A DNA stretch of 64,000 nucleotides from Setomelanomma holmii. Its lineage: Eukaryota; Ascomycota; Dothideomycetes; Pleosporales; Phaeosphaeriaceae. The position numbers were made by a program, and so were the translations under genes. The notes under the pieces are model-generated. The model was not told the DNA's origin. It saw nothing but the letters and a program-made list of their open reading frames with translations, and did not search any database. Below, piece by piece: positions 1 through 10,660 of the stretch (positions within the stretch are counted from its first letter, which is position 1; every line of letters starts with the position of its first letter). The stretch covers positions 1 to 64,000 of the forward strand of contig ML978240.1 of the NCBI GenBank assembly GCA_010015745.1, written 5' to 3'.

Positions 1-95
1 TATCAAGGTCAGTATGTGCTATCAAGGTCAGTATGTGCTATCAAGGTCAGTATGTGCTATCAAGGTCAGTATGTGCTATCAAGGTCAGTATGTGC
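1..95. repeat. 19-bp tandem repeat, five copies
   Basis: Five head-to-tail copies of a 19-bp unit (TATCAAGGTCAGTATGTGC) run from the first base to 95, and the array probably continues left of the window. Decayed copies may follow, since the next bases begin CATCAACGAGG. The unit contains no stop in any forward frame. Because 19 is not a multiple of three, all three forward frames read the same peptide in rotated phase, so the open frames here follow from the repeat and do not indicate a gene. Confidence 0.95.
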
Positions 96-995
96 CATCA
101 ACGAGGCAAAATGTGCTTACCAAGTCTTCGATTGGAGCATTCGAGGGAGGCTGCGTGCAGTCAGTGTTCGTCAGGGCAGAGGATATATGGTCTTATTTTT
201 CTGCTCGATGGGGTCCGTGGCCGGACGGTGCTGTCAAAGATCAGCGTGTGCCACTGACGGGAAGAGGTGCTTACAAGCTTGGTTGATAGTATCGGATAGG
301 ATCTGAGTGCAATCAGTGTTCGTCAACCTCGTTGCGATGGGGACGTACCCAAAGGAGAAAGAATGGGTGGGCGCGAAGGTGCGAACTGCACAAGATTAGC
401 ATGTGTTAGCTTGGGGATATTTTACGTACTTTGAGGCTTTACTGATAGCATTAGAAGATTCTGCATGTATTAACATATGTCGCAGAGGTGCAGCGAGGCA
501 GGAGAACTCAGCCTCGGTGTAGCACAGTGAGATTGAAGATGGGCCTGATCATGCTTAGTGTCTAAAACCATGAAGAGGACATACGTACCTTGGCTCCGTT
601 GGTTGGCGGTACGGCTTGAGTGTAGAACTGTGGTCACAAGCATGGCATGGCGGTGTAGGACATCACTGCAGAAGTGTTAGTGACCGAAGCCGAAGTGAGG
701 TATGTTCACTTACCAATGAAAGGCAAGGAATTGTAGTTATTGAGAGTAATAACAATTATAAAGACGCAAGTGTGGAAAGTTGTGGAAGCAAGAAGACTCG
801 TTCATTCGTTTTTGTCGAGACCAAAAGGTCTCACGCCCAGGCACCAAGAAGGCGCGGCGGCGGGCCACGAGGAGGGAGCAGCTGTCGTTGAAGAGTTAGC
901 ATGATGAAGTAATTGAAGCCGCTTAAGCAAGATGAAGTGAATAGCTTTCACTGAAGCACATCAAGGGCGGGTACTTACAGAAGACGATGACGAGC
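96..995. other. Gene-poor stretch, no supported gene
   Basis: I see no gene here. The short near-repeat GTGCARTCAGTGTTCGTCA occurs twice, near 155-173 and 308-326, which suggests diverged repetitive DNA. The open frame at 616-891 has no recognisable domain. Confidence 0.5.
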
Positions 996-1247
996 TCAGG
1001 CGTTGCCATCGCGAGAGACGTCTCGCCCAGCGAAGAGCGAGCGCAGCTCCTCGTAGTCGAGGCGCGGGTGCGAGGAGAAGGAGCCCGGCGGGCAGCGCAG
1101 AGGAAGTGGGCGCAGAGGGTTGGGCTGCGGGGCGGGGAGCCAACCCGGGTCGAAGAGTGGAAGTCGCTCGGTGGGTGGTGCCTTGCGGCGACCAAAGCAG
1201 AAGAAGACGGCCGTGGCTAGAGCGGCGCAGAGCGCGGCGGCAATCAT
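996..1247 (-). CDS. Possible small membrane-anchored protein (83 aa), unrecognised
   Basis: This is a weak candidate. The frame opens with a good start context (ACTACCATGATT) after a pyrimidine-rich leader, and a TATA-like CATAAATAA lies about 80 bp upstream. The first 20 residues are hydrophobic (AALCAALATAVFFCF) and are followed by RRK, as in a signal anchor. The rest is proline-rich and ends DVSRDGNA. A strong donor, TCT|GTAAGT, lies just after the stop but joins a different frame. This could therefore be the first exon of a larger or broken gene. I recognise no family. Confidence 0.3.
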   Translation of the reverse strand: MIAAALCAALATAVFFCFGRRKAPPTERLPLFDPGWLPAPQPNPLRPLPLRCPPGSFSSHPRLDYEELRSLFAGRDVSRDGNA

Positions 1248-2255
1248 GGTAGTTTGGTGGTGGTGGAAAAAGTGCTTGGTGGCTGAAGGAGAAAGGGAGG
1301 TAGCGAGGGTCAGCAGAGACGCGTTATTTATGCTAAGGCAAGCAGAATTTCGTGGAAGCTCGGTTGCCGGGCTGCAAAATTGATATTGATGGTGACTGTG
1401 AGTAAGAGCAAAAGAGCAAGACAGGGGTCACGAGGCCGTCGAAGTGGCACTGAGGTGCTGCAACACCAAGACAAGGTCTATACAGACAAGATATGTATTA
1501 CTAGAAAGATATTAACAGCTCCAAGCGCCTCTCCTCGCCTTGCAGCCACTGTAAATGCGCTCCGCAGTTCGTGATGCCCATTATGATGACATAGACGCTA
1601 GCACGAAGCTGTCGGGGCTACCAGCAACACCATGGTCCGTCCTGTCGACGGCGAGTTGCTGGAAGGCTTCCATGGAGTGGAGATGCTATGGAGAAGGTCT
1701 ATGAGGCACTGTAGATGATCAAGAGTATGCATCATGGTGATGATGGAGTAAGTCGACGTCGCGGAGCATCAGCAGGTTTGGGCGCAACGGCGGCATCTGA
1801 ACCCGTTTGGAGGCTCTAGAAAGTTACCATGCGTGAGAAAACATATGAATAGACGTTCCTAGCTTCTTGTAAACGCCTCAGGAGACTTTGGCGATTGCTG
1901 GCAGCTTGCCGGAGGTTGTCAAGCTACATGGATGCTGAGTCGCGTTGCCATCTTCGGAGTCGCCAGCTGTACCTAACCCTCTGAATTACATATAGTCTGC
2001 AATTTCAAGATGGACTGAGCAGTTTCTTGCTGAAGGCGATCGTATCGTGCGTGCTCCAGAACTGGCTGACCAGACTTTGACTTAGCGGCTGTTGAAGTTC
2101 CCTGCCACCATTGCCCCTACCAAAACTTACAACACGACGACGACAACACCATCACCACGTTGTATGCGCAGCTCCTTGATACAACCAGATCGACTACAGG
2201 CTGATAGGAATAGGGTTTCCATCATCAGAAGCAGATTGTTGGCATCCGCAACAAG
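1248..2255. other. Intergenic, no supported gene
   Basis: Only short, unsupported open frames are present. The first part would be the promoter of the minus-strand candidate ending at 1247. Confidence 0.5.
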
Positions 2256-2883
2256 ATGACACTCGGCATACGTCCCCGTAAACGTCTTCCGCGCGACGAC
2301 GTGCGCAAACCACCTAATGAACAGAGCCTATGGCAAAGACTGAAGAACAGCGCGGGACGAATCAAGCGCAAGAAGCGGCATCACGACGGCCAGCTGTCTT
2401 CCTCTTCCTCTTCCTCGAGCCCCACCGCAAGCACCGAACCACAAGCTTTGATCGACCGCGCCCTTCTCGACGAGAATTTCGATGCCACCGCAGAAGCCAG
2501 ACGTTACGTGAGGACCGTCTTTGAGGGAGCGAGCGCGGAAAACACGACAGTTGGCGGCGGCTGCTCACATCTTTGCTCGTGGCTTGAAGCCCTTTACCCA
2601 TGCCACGACTGCTACTGCAAAAGCTTCCTGGTGTAAAGCGACGAAAAGCCATGAGCGCGGAGATGAGGAAATGGCAATACCGCACCAAGTGACATTACGG
2701 CACAAGAAAGGAGACAGCTGGACTTACCATATGGGCGACAGCATCGTCAGCCATGCGAGCATGGTAAGGCCACGTCAAGGGCCGTTGCGGTGCCCAATAA
2801 ACACCGCAAAGCTGACATTGAGCATGACAGGACAGCATCCCCGAAGCGGACGCCACCGCCTACATCGTGCAAGATCGCAATAA
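2256..2883 (+). pseudogene. Decayed coding fragment, unrecognised
   Basis: A frame from ATG 2256 looks protein-like. It has a basic start (RPRKRLPRDDVRKPPNEQSL), a KRKKR patch, a serine run, and a charged helix-like segment (ALIDRALLDENFD, then YVRTVFEGAS). Near 2530 coding character shifts to the frame entered at 2521 (RQLAAAAHIFARGLKPFTHA), which suggests an indel. Downstream text to about 3450 reads in pieces with several stops. The layout resembles the N-terminus of a tethering-complex-like protein only in a general way, and I do not assign a function. Confidence 0.25.
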
Positions 2884-3452
2884 CGCGGGTGAAGAAACCG
2901 ACGACGGTAGGCTGCATTAGGTGCGCCGCGCAATCACCGGACAAACAAGGATGGGGACTCTGATAGCATGCGAACAGTTGCAGGAGACCTTCGTAGTCAG
3001 CAATACATCGTTGCAGATCTTCAAGAGCGTCTTGGTTCGAATTCGGCATGTCGTGATACCCTTGGACAATCGTGCGTTCGTGTATAGCGGACGCGAGAAC
3101 ATCCACTGCATATGGGCCATGTGCGAAATACAACGCTTGGGTCCTTGACCGAGCTCATCGTCAAAGAAGGAGTCACTGTCCTTTTCAGACTGCCGCATGG
3201 CTTGGATTCGACATACTGCGATGTGTCTGGCGACCGAACACCCTGCTGCCGCGTCGCAGAGTGACGTTGCCACTTAACGAATAAAGGAGGTATCGAGCGA
3301 TGCGAAAGATGGGAGAACGTCCCTAAGTGGCCTATAAGTGACGAGCACCTTTGCTGACAAGCCGTAGGCTGCGGCAGTCTGGTTGCAGAAGATGCAAGAG
3401 CGCTACGCGTGATGGAGGAAAGGATGGTTGGTAAGTCGAGGTCTGATTAGAG
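2884..3452. other. Degenerate DNA left of the transposon
   Basis: Short coding-like pieces in changing frames with multiple stops continue the decayed fragment at 2256-2883. No intact gene is visible. Confidence 0.4.
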
Positions 3453-3525
3453 TTCGGACGCACTACCGAGGATTACAGTGCTAATCGCCGAAGCGACCCG
3501 CTCGGTGAAGCGACCCACCCCAACA
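3453..3525 (+). repeat. Left terminal inverted repeat arm of the pogo element
   Basis: The inner core 3484-3525 begins ATCGCCGAAGCGACCCGCTC and ends CCCCAACA. Its reverse complement lies at 5690-5731 with one difference (C versus T at core position 11). Outer bases 3453-3483 match 5732-5768 with a small gap. Confidence 0.85.
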
Positions 3526-3629
3526 CGAATTGCCCACCCACAAAGATGAGGCTGTACAATCACACACACTAGCTATCATTACGAGATTTTGTGGTAGAGT
3601 AATATAGTAATGCTTGCGATCAATTTAGT

Positions 3630-5661
3630 CTACTCAAATCTCTTTAGAAGCTTAAAGTGGCGGCCTGAAGTGGTCTTCTTAGCTAGAGGTGGTGGTGGTG
3701 ACCCTACACCACCACCACCACCTTTCGCAGGCTGCGTAAGCTTTTGTGAGGCTGCTCTCTTGCCTCTTTAGGAAAAATTGTACAGCTTTTTGAGCGGTTG
3801 CAGCTTCTTTTTCTTGTTGTTTCTTGCGCTGAAGTTCAGCTCTTTCTGCAGCCCTCCTTTCTTGCTCCTTCTCTCTCTCAACTTTAGCTTTCTCGCGTGC
3901 TACACGCTTCTATTCTGCTTCTTTCTTCTTAAGCGAGGCAGCTTAAGCTCTAAGCTCCTTCATCTCTGCTTTTTAGAGTTGCTCTTGCTCCTCTTTCTGT
4001 TGTCTTACTCCTTTACAGAAGTTAGATTCTCTCAGCTTTCTAGGCGACTAGAGAACTGCACCACCATGATACTCCTTACGCTGCTGCAGGTTAAGGACCT
4101 TGCCCTTCTTCTTGTGCTTCTTCTTAAGCTTGAGCGCTTGTTGTAGCCTCTCGTTCTCGTCTCTTAGAAGCTCATTTGTCAGCATCTACGCCTACTCAGG
4201 AGTAGCGCGTTTCATTACTGATTATGTAATAGGAGGATATATATTCGCTCTCTTCGCTATACTTATCAATCAACCAACTTCTTCCTCAATCCTCCTCTCT
4301 CACATGTTAACATCATTTGACACCTGAAGATGGTAGAGACTCTGGGTGATCTTGTGGGCTCTTCTCTCCTCCCTATCTCTTATAGCCTGCCCAATAAAGC
4401 TCTAAATTTTCCTCTAATTAGCGTTAGAAAGAGAGGAGCTTTAAGGCTCTTGCTTATCCTGTTCTAGTGTCTTTGGGTGAAATCTTTTGAGTACAACCTC
4501 GCGGTCTATAGAGAAGATCCTAATGGCTTAAAAGGACTTCAGAACAAGCTTCTCCGACATGCAGCTGCTCTACGCAGCCTAGAACAGTAGGAAGAAGTCG
4601 CTCTTAGTGATAGGAACAAGGCCTTGAGTCTTTATGAGATAGGTAGAGAGTTCCTTAGTATAGAAAGACGCGAGAGGCGAGAAACAAATCACATCAAGTG
4701 GCTAAAGCGTATAGGTACTATGAGGTGGAAAGACAGCTACAAGTATCCTCCTCTTAAGGCAGAGAGCTAGAAACTCATTAGTAACATGAGAGCCGTGGCT
4801 ATCTACAATAAGGAGTCTCTACTTCCTCCCTAGCCCTGCCTTTCTCTTCGTGTAGCGGTCGAAAATCTGCTCAAGCTAGGCTAATCCTACGTTGTTATTA
4901 GTCTATCTAGAGGGTGTTGAAGTGACAAGAACCTCATGCTTTCCTGCCTTAATATCCTCCACCTAAGTAGAGCGGATAGAGCAGTTCTTAGAGGCGTAGA
5001 TAAGACCAGGAGGAAGAGTACTCCCATCAGCGCAGACTCCAGCTAGAACAGTTATCTACTCACGTGAGCCATCTTGAAGTAGTTGAGTTACCTCTTCTAA
5101 CTCCTGCATCCTCTTACTAAAGATCCTCTTCTGCTTTCCTATTACTCTAATAGCGAAGCCCTTCTCATCTATATTATACGTGTGAGCAGGCTTTACGTTA
5201 TACTCTTTGATCTTCTTACAGAGAAGATTAAAATAGAGATCGTACTTTGCTTTAGAGCCAGCGTGGTGGCGTACAGCGTCTATACTCTTAGTCCAGCGTG
5301 AGATAAGATGGTTGTCGTTTCGGCTGATAAAGCGCGTCACCTAGCCATCTCCGACGTGCTCGTGAGCTATCTCCTCTCCAAATTTTCACGTCATCTCTCT
5401 AGTAGGTAGAAGGCCTTCCTTAGTAAGATCATTGATGTACTCTACAAGCTCTGAATCTAGGTGTGGGTTGAGCTTTTGTTTCTCAATCTTTCTAGCTGCC
5501 ATAGACTTCTGAGTGCCCTTGCATCTTTGCATCAACGTAGTTTGTTGAACGTTAAATTTTTTAGCACACTCCCAGTACGACAAACGTTCTCCTGGTTTCT
5601 GCAATTTTATAGCTGCAGTCGCCTCGTCTATAGATGTTGTTGTGGTGGAGATATTACGCAT
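3630..5661 (-). pseudogene. Pogo/Fot1-family transposase, inactivated by nonsense mutations
   Basis: The frame starts at ATG 5661 with a psq-type helix-turn-helix (KLQKPGERLSYWECAKKFNV) followed by a CENP-B-like segment. The DDE region contains the first catalytic Asp (YNIDEKGFAIRV) and later TNNNVGLA-stop-LEQIFDRYT. The C-terminus, near 3630-3720, reads GSPPPPLAKKTTSGRHFKLL and ends at TAG 3632-3630. One frame holds from 5661 to 4876 but is cut by a TGA near 5386 and by TAG at 5343, 4965, 4905 and 4878. At least three of these TAGs sit where the family has tryptophan. TGG to TAG is a CpA to TpA change on the other strand, as expected for RIP. A later indel changes the frame before the end. 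Confidence 0.85.
3688..3722. repeat. GGT/ACC inverted repeat (potential hairpin)
   Basis: Four GGT triplets (3688-3700) face a run of ACC triplets (about 3706-3722) across a five-base loop, enough for a stable hairpin. On the minus strand this is the Gly/Pro-rich linker near the transposase C-terminus, so it is coding and is probably not a separate regulatory site. Confidence 0.8.
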
Positions 5662-5689
5662 TGAGGTTGATCTAATTATCGTGTTCTGA

Positions 5690-5768
5690 TGTTGGGGTGG
5701 GTCGCTTCACCGAGCGGGTCACTTCGGCGATCGACACTGTACCGGTAATCCTCGGTAAGCGTCTTGAA
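5690..5768 (-). repeat. Right terminal inverted repeat arm of the pogo element
   Basis: The core 5690-5731 starts TGTTGGGGTGGGTCGCTTCA and is the inverse of the left core. Outward of it, CACTGTACCGGTAATCCTCG has a counterpart on the left that lacks the CCGGTA insertion. Confidence 0.85.
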
Positions 5769-7033
5769 ACGATGCAGCCTCCTTCCCCGCCGCGCTACCG
5801 GCTCCTTCAAACCCCTGAACACGATCACGATCTGTCGAACCTGCTTTTCGAGCATCAGCGAACACACATATGATGGCAAGAATGATAATGGGGATAGAAC
5901 GAAGTTGTGAACCATCGTGCAGTCGATGATGGCTTTCTGAAACACCAGCCGTGCATACAGAGCCCATCGCATGCGTTGAGGCACATCTGCTGGTCGAGCG
6001 ATTAACAGCAAGGGTATGGCCCTGTGTGGCTCGTTGTCGCGTGTCTTACATTGTCACACACGATTTCGGTGACAGCAAAAGGCTTAATTGTGAGTGCAGA
6101 GCATAACAAGGCACAGGCAGCGCATCAGATACTGCGGCTGGATGGCCAGAGTCTTTGATATCAAGGCCGAGTAGGACGGCTTATTCTTCAAGGCACTTTG
6201 ATCGCATCATTTGCTCTCGGTGACGAGGTGCAGAAGCTTTTGAGCAAACTTACCGGTATAGATGCGACGGACCACGGCGCAAAATTAATTCCTTGCGATC
6301 GTTGGGAATAAGTCTGAGGCGCCACGGGTTGAACAGCCTCTGCTGAAAAACCTATGCGAGCCCGCGATACGCAATGCCTAGGACGTATACTATGCCTCTT
6401 CAGACATCAGCAATGGGTCGATGTAAGCGCTCGTGTAGGAACAAGACAGGTGAAGTGCATCAAATACAAGAGTGGGACGTCAAGGCCATCAAGTTGAAGC
6501 TAACGAACATGGCTCAGGAAAGCTAAGTATCCTTTGGTAGCATCATATACGGCATTCACAGTGCCTGCTTAGGCAAAACTCGGTAGAAGAGACTTACACA
6601 TCCACGACCGGTCCAGCCACAGCCAATCACATATGGTCTATTAGCTAAGGGCTCGTTGTCGGGAGACTTTACGGGATACTCGTATCTGCTTAAGAGGTCA
6701 GTGCTGATTTGCAACCAAAAGCAATGGTCATGGACTTTGGAAAAGCTTGCTGATCAGCTTGGGACAGCTTTCCGCAAAAGATTACACGTTCGGGATCTTT
6801 CGTAAGACTTGAGTCTGGATACATTTCATCATGCAAGCATAGAAAGAAGAAATGTGGTACTGACCGTGAATAGTGCTCGGAGCGATCTTATGGTCAGCAA
6901 GGAGACGTCGCGCTTTTCGAAACTTCCAATCAATCGAAGCACGTATCTGATGTTATCATTGTCAGCAATCCGATCGTATACGGAACATCAGGGAGGATTG
7001 CTGGATTGATGCGCTCAGAAGAGGGCATTTGTG
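5769..7033. other. Gene-poor degenerate stretch
   Basis: No gene is supported. The minus-strand frame 5676-6011 runs into the transposon's inverted repeat and has no recognisable domain. Confidence 0.5.
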
Positions 7034-7150
7034 TCTTCAAGGACGATTTCAAACGATTCACGGCTTCGGTTGCAAGCAACATCGGTCACGCCTCAGACCT
7101 GGTACCATCTCCGACATATTCTGGTCTTCATCATTGCGTTTCGCTCTTGG
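7034..7150 (+). repeat. Diverged dispersed repeat, copy A
   Basis: This stretch aligns with 7286-7395 over about 110 bp. Shared blocks include ACGATTC, GGCTTC, CACGCCTCA, CCTGGT and TCTGGTCTTCATCAT or its close variant. By eye, identity is roughly two-thirds. The start-to-start spacing is about 252 bp. It may be a remnant of a duplicated gene or repeat. Confidence 0.55.
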
Positions 7151-7285
7151 ACCGAAGGTACGTACCGCCGGGTTGTAGAACTCCGGCAGCGTCTCTAAAC
7201 ATGTACTCGTCAGCAAGCGTTCATTCAGCTGGATATTGACGAGAAATCGCGGAACTCATGCGCTCAGGCCACCCCGGTCTATCAT

Positions 7286-7395
7286 GACTTCAATGACGGC
7301 GCCAGACGATTCGTGGCTTCAGCTGCGGGCAGCCTTTGCCACGCCTCAAGCCTGGTGCCGCCTTCGATTTGAAACGATATCTTGGTCTTCATCAT
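7286..7395 (+). repeat. Diverged dispersed repeat, copy B
   Basis: This is the partner of 7034-7150, with the same block order ending in TTGGTCTTCATCATCGCG. The minus-strand frame across it (7282-7485) has no recognisable domain. Confidence 0.55.
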
Positions 7396-9510
7396 CGCGC
7401 GTGGCTCCAGAACACAACTTGCGTACACATACCTTGAACTACCACTCGCTCTACAACGAGAGCGAAAGCGACCTCCGACAGACATCTAAATGAAGCATGC
7501 AGGCATATCTGTACCGAGAACGAGTCCTGTCATAACATCAGCCGAAGCCACAGCCTCAAATCGAAGTCGCTAATTGCGGTCGACGTAATATCAGCACCCT
7601 TTGATCGTCATGGTCATCGGACCCGGAAAGAGGTTTTCATCATTCGAAGAAAGGCAGCTATGGCGTGGTCGACTCTTCGTTTCTTTGCTTCGAAGCCGCT
7701 ATGGCCGAACATCTGCGCACGAAGTCAGCAAGTTGCCTTGCGCGAGTATATCTGCAACGACTCGACTCGATGAAGTAAGAAATGTACGAGCGGGACATCC
7801 TGATCGTGGCATCAAGCGGGGCCACGATGGTACACTCCCGCGTCGACCGCAATATCTCAGAGATTTTTTCTTCTCGCCCACACAAGAAGCCGAGAGAAAG
7901 AGCTCCTCGGTGCTTGAAAAGAACTACTAGAAAGAACTTCGACCCCCGACCCCTTCGATGCGGTATAGCTTTGATCTTGGCCCCAGCCTCGAAGAGGCAG
8001 CGACCAAGAAAAGATAAAAAAGATCTGATCTGGTTGCGCGTGGGGCCAGTGAAGTACTGAAGAGATGGAAATGATGCAGAACCTACCTTGAGGCGGCTGA
8101 GATCGCCGATCGTCTCATAATGTCCGGAAAAAGAATCGCTAAGATCTGTCTCAATGTCAGCATCTGATCGACCACGCATATCCAGGCGTTGGGCTGAGCA
8201 ACAATGGGATGTAGGACCAGCGACAACTACGAATGACACATATGTCGCGGGACAGCCATCATGGTATCAATCCTAAGTCGATCGTGGTGCCAACCTCTGC
8301 CATCTCTGCGAAGATAGGCCATGCGGTCTCGTTCGTCTCATCACCACCGGAGGCTATCGGTGGGCTTGGTTCTCAGCCGACTTGCAGGTCTGACCGCAAG
8401 TCTTCACCCCATGACCGGTCACTCGGGGCTCGTGAACAACACGCGTATATGTTTGATATTAGATTAAGTGTGACGATTGGCAATATGAGGAACTACCATC
8501 ATTTGGAAACCGGCATTCATACTAAAGTCGACAAAGTGATACAAGAGGATAAGAAGAACTTACTGTGAATGTTGCGTTGTTCGAGCTCAGCATTTCCTTG
8601 GGCTCAGCCATCGGCCGTGACCGAAGTAGTGGCTGGTTTACACCTGGATTAGTCAGCAAAACTCGACGCCTCAGCACGAAGGTTAAGATCTTGGTGCCAT
8701 TGGTGATAGCGCAAGGTTTAAGAATGAAAGTGACCTCAGACCACTGCGTATCGTTGTTGCAAAGTCAATGCCCACTGAACAAGACGCCCAGTGACCACGA
8801 GCTATGTTTGAGGTCATCGCAATGCGTGCCGAAACACACGTAAAACTGCTCTCTCAATCGACGCCGGCGTCTCATCATCGGTCTGTGCGATTCAACAGCC
8901 CCCTGAAAACACCAGACTGAGACCCTCGGTCATCTGCACAAACCCGCCAAGAAGATAGACACTTAGGGTCGAGAAGAAAGTTGAACTTGACAAAGTCCCG
9001 CATGGCAACCCGCCAAGCTATGACCACAGCAATACCAGTATCCCATAGCTGGCAGTCACCGCGAGTGTGCCTGAGTTCGAGGAATCGCCTGCAAAGCGGG
9101 CGGTAAAGGAGGGCCAGGGGTGATTTGAGAGAATGCATCTCGAGTGCATTGTGCTCACTCGATGGAGCTGCCTGCTGACTGTAACTGAGTCGCATATCTT
9201 GGGCGACTACAGAAAGAGAGACAAGGGTTTCTGGATTTCTAAGTGCCTCAACCGCCACTCGCGATTAGCACATTCGACTGTCGTAAAAAGCGGTCCTCTC
9301 CCCCTTCTCACCACAACACTACGCGCGCTCCTTCGGTTCAACTCAACTCGAGCCTCCCCGCTGATGATCCACGACCGCTGCCGCTCTTCACAGAGTCACG
9401 ACTCGATCCTTGTCACCGGCCAAGTGTTCAACACCCTCCTCATGCAGTGGCAGTCTATTGTAACGGTACAGAGGGAGGACTGCGCTGAATTGACTATCTG
9501 AGGTGGGCAG
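7396..9510. other. Gene-poor stretch, only unsupported open frames
   Basis: The longest frame is a 193-codon minus-strand ORF at 7658-8239, overlapped by open frames on both strands. None shows domains, splice support or a convincing start context. I see no gene. Confidence 0.45.
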
Positions 9511-9982
9511 AGCTCCTTATATACATGGCCGTACATGAGCTATCCCAACTCGTACTAGAGTCGATCTGGGCCACGCCCAAACCGTTACATCTATCATCCA
9601 CCTTACTAGAATACCACAACACGAACTATCGTCCGCGCTCGCAACCGCGCCCGCAGTTGCCAGTCCCTCTCCACCCGTTCACAATGTTCGGTCCCAAAGA
9701 ACACCCGTTCCGGCTTCCGCCATCGCATTGCAAGCCCTTAACGAAATCACGAGCGCGAGAACCCAAGTCAACCCATACCGCATAGTTCAGACGAGAAAAT
9801 TGGCATATCTCACAATGATTTTGAGCCAGCTCCGCCGCAATCGTACTCATCTGGCTGTAGCAACAGGTTTCCTCGAGAAGAACCGCGCCGGCGGACGGCG
9901 CGTGCGACCACAACAATCGACGCTGTCTCGAAGCTCTACAACCTTCTTCCTACCGAAACCAAACCTTAAGACCTTTCCGTAG
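9511..9982 (+). other. TATA box followed by a possible exon, unresolved
   Basis: A TATATA box at 9518-9523 precedes a frame open from about 9537 to 9982 that reads coding-like (SAIALQALNEITSARTQVNP, later LAYLTMILSQLRRNRTHLAV). No ATG occurs near its beginning, so it would need an upstream exon or a downstream start. No family is recognised. It may be the remains of a gene. Confidence 0.2.
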
Positions 9983-10660
9983 AAACTGAGAAAAGCACAC
10001 TCGCGAATCGCTGGGTTATTGGTGTCGCTGCTGGGCCGTGGAGTCGGCGAAGACTCTTCGACAAACTATGCGGAAATGCTTTAGACAGTAGGCATTCGCG
10101 AAGGATAAGGCATGTGCCACATAGCCAGGGAAGCACGGCTCTTCTATGGCAACACACTGGACGGTCAGCGGCCATGAGAGCATTGCAGCCGTGAATGCGC
10201 GGTCGATGGGACGCGCCGCCAACGACCACGAAAACAACAAGACATCAGGGCGCACTGGATTCCAACGATATTGTTTCATTGACTCTGCTAGCTAGTCATA
10301 CCATCACTACCATGTGTCGATAAATTGTGAAGACCATTGTGCACGCAAATGGCGCATTACCTCGGAGCCCATCGCTTTCCAAATGTCCCTTACACATACC
10401 AGATGAAGATGTCTTGTATAAAGCAATAAATCTTGAAGAAGAAACGAAGGTATTGGAAGATGTAGCAGGAAAGCAGGTCACGACGCGGAGGGAGGACATG
10501 TTCGACGCCCTATAACATGATATGAAAGATCGAACACTGTGCAGTCCTTAAAGTTGTTGGACTCGACTAGCACTAGACTAGTACTCGATCGGTACTCGAA
10601 GATGATGATAAGCCGTCGGCGAGGGCTGAAATGCCTCTCTAGCGGGTTCTGAGCTCTTGA
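9983..10660. other. Intergenic, no supported gene
   Basis: This is the 3' flank of the coiled-coil gene. A short symmetric stretch, with GTACTCGATCGGTACTCGA near 10579-10597, is the only pattern I see. Confidence 0.5.

Larger units (their letters stand above)
3453..5768 (-). mobile_element. Dead Fot1/pogo-type DNA transposon
   Basis: A block of about 2.3 kb is bounded by long inverted repeats and contains a single minus-strand transposase-like frame. The inner 42 bp of the repeats (3484-3525 and 5690-5731) match at all but one position. Weaker inverted similarity carries on outward to about 3453 and 5768. The internal protein has the CENP-B/pogo order: N-terminal helix-turn-helix, then a DDE catalytic region. 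I could not find the expected TA target duplication at either boundary. The element is broken by many stops and cannot move by itself. Confidence 0.85.

Noticed and set aside
3688..3722. GGT/ACC hairpin as a regulatory element or terminator
   Set aside because: It codes for the Gly/Pro linker of the transposase C-terminus; no separate function is indicated.
3778..4146. Plus-strand 122-codon frame rich in Leu, Phe and Ser
   Set aside because: It is the complement of the Lys/Glu-rich C-terminal coiled part of the minus-strand transposase remnant.
7658..8239. Minus-strand 193-codon frame
   Set aside because: No domain and no start context, overlapped by open plus-strand frames. It lies in degenerate DNA and may be chance.
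9133..9501. Two overlapping plus-strand frames ending just before the TATA box at 9518
   Set aside because: Neither has a domain; both read as Ser/Pro/His-rich chance frames.
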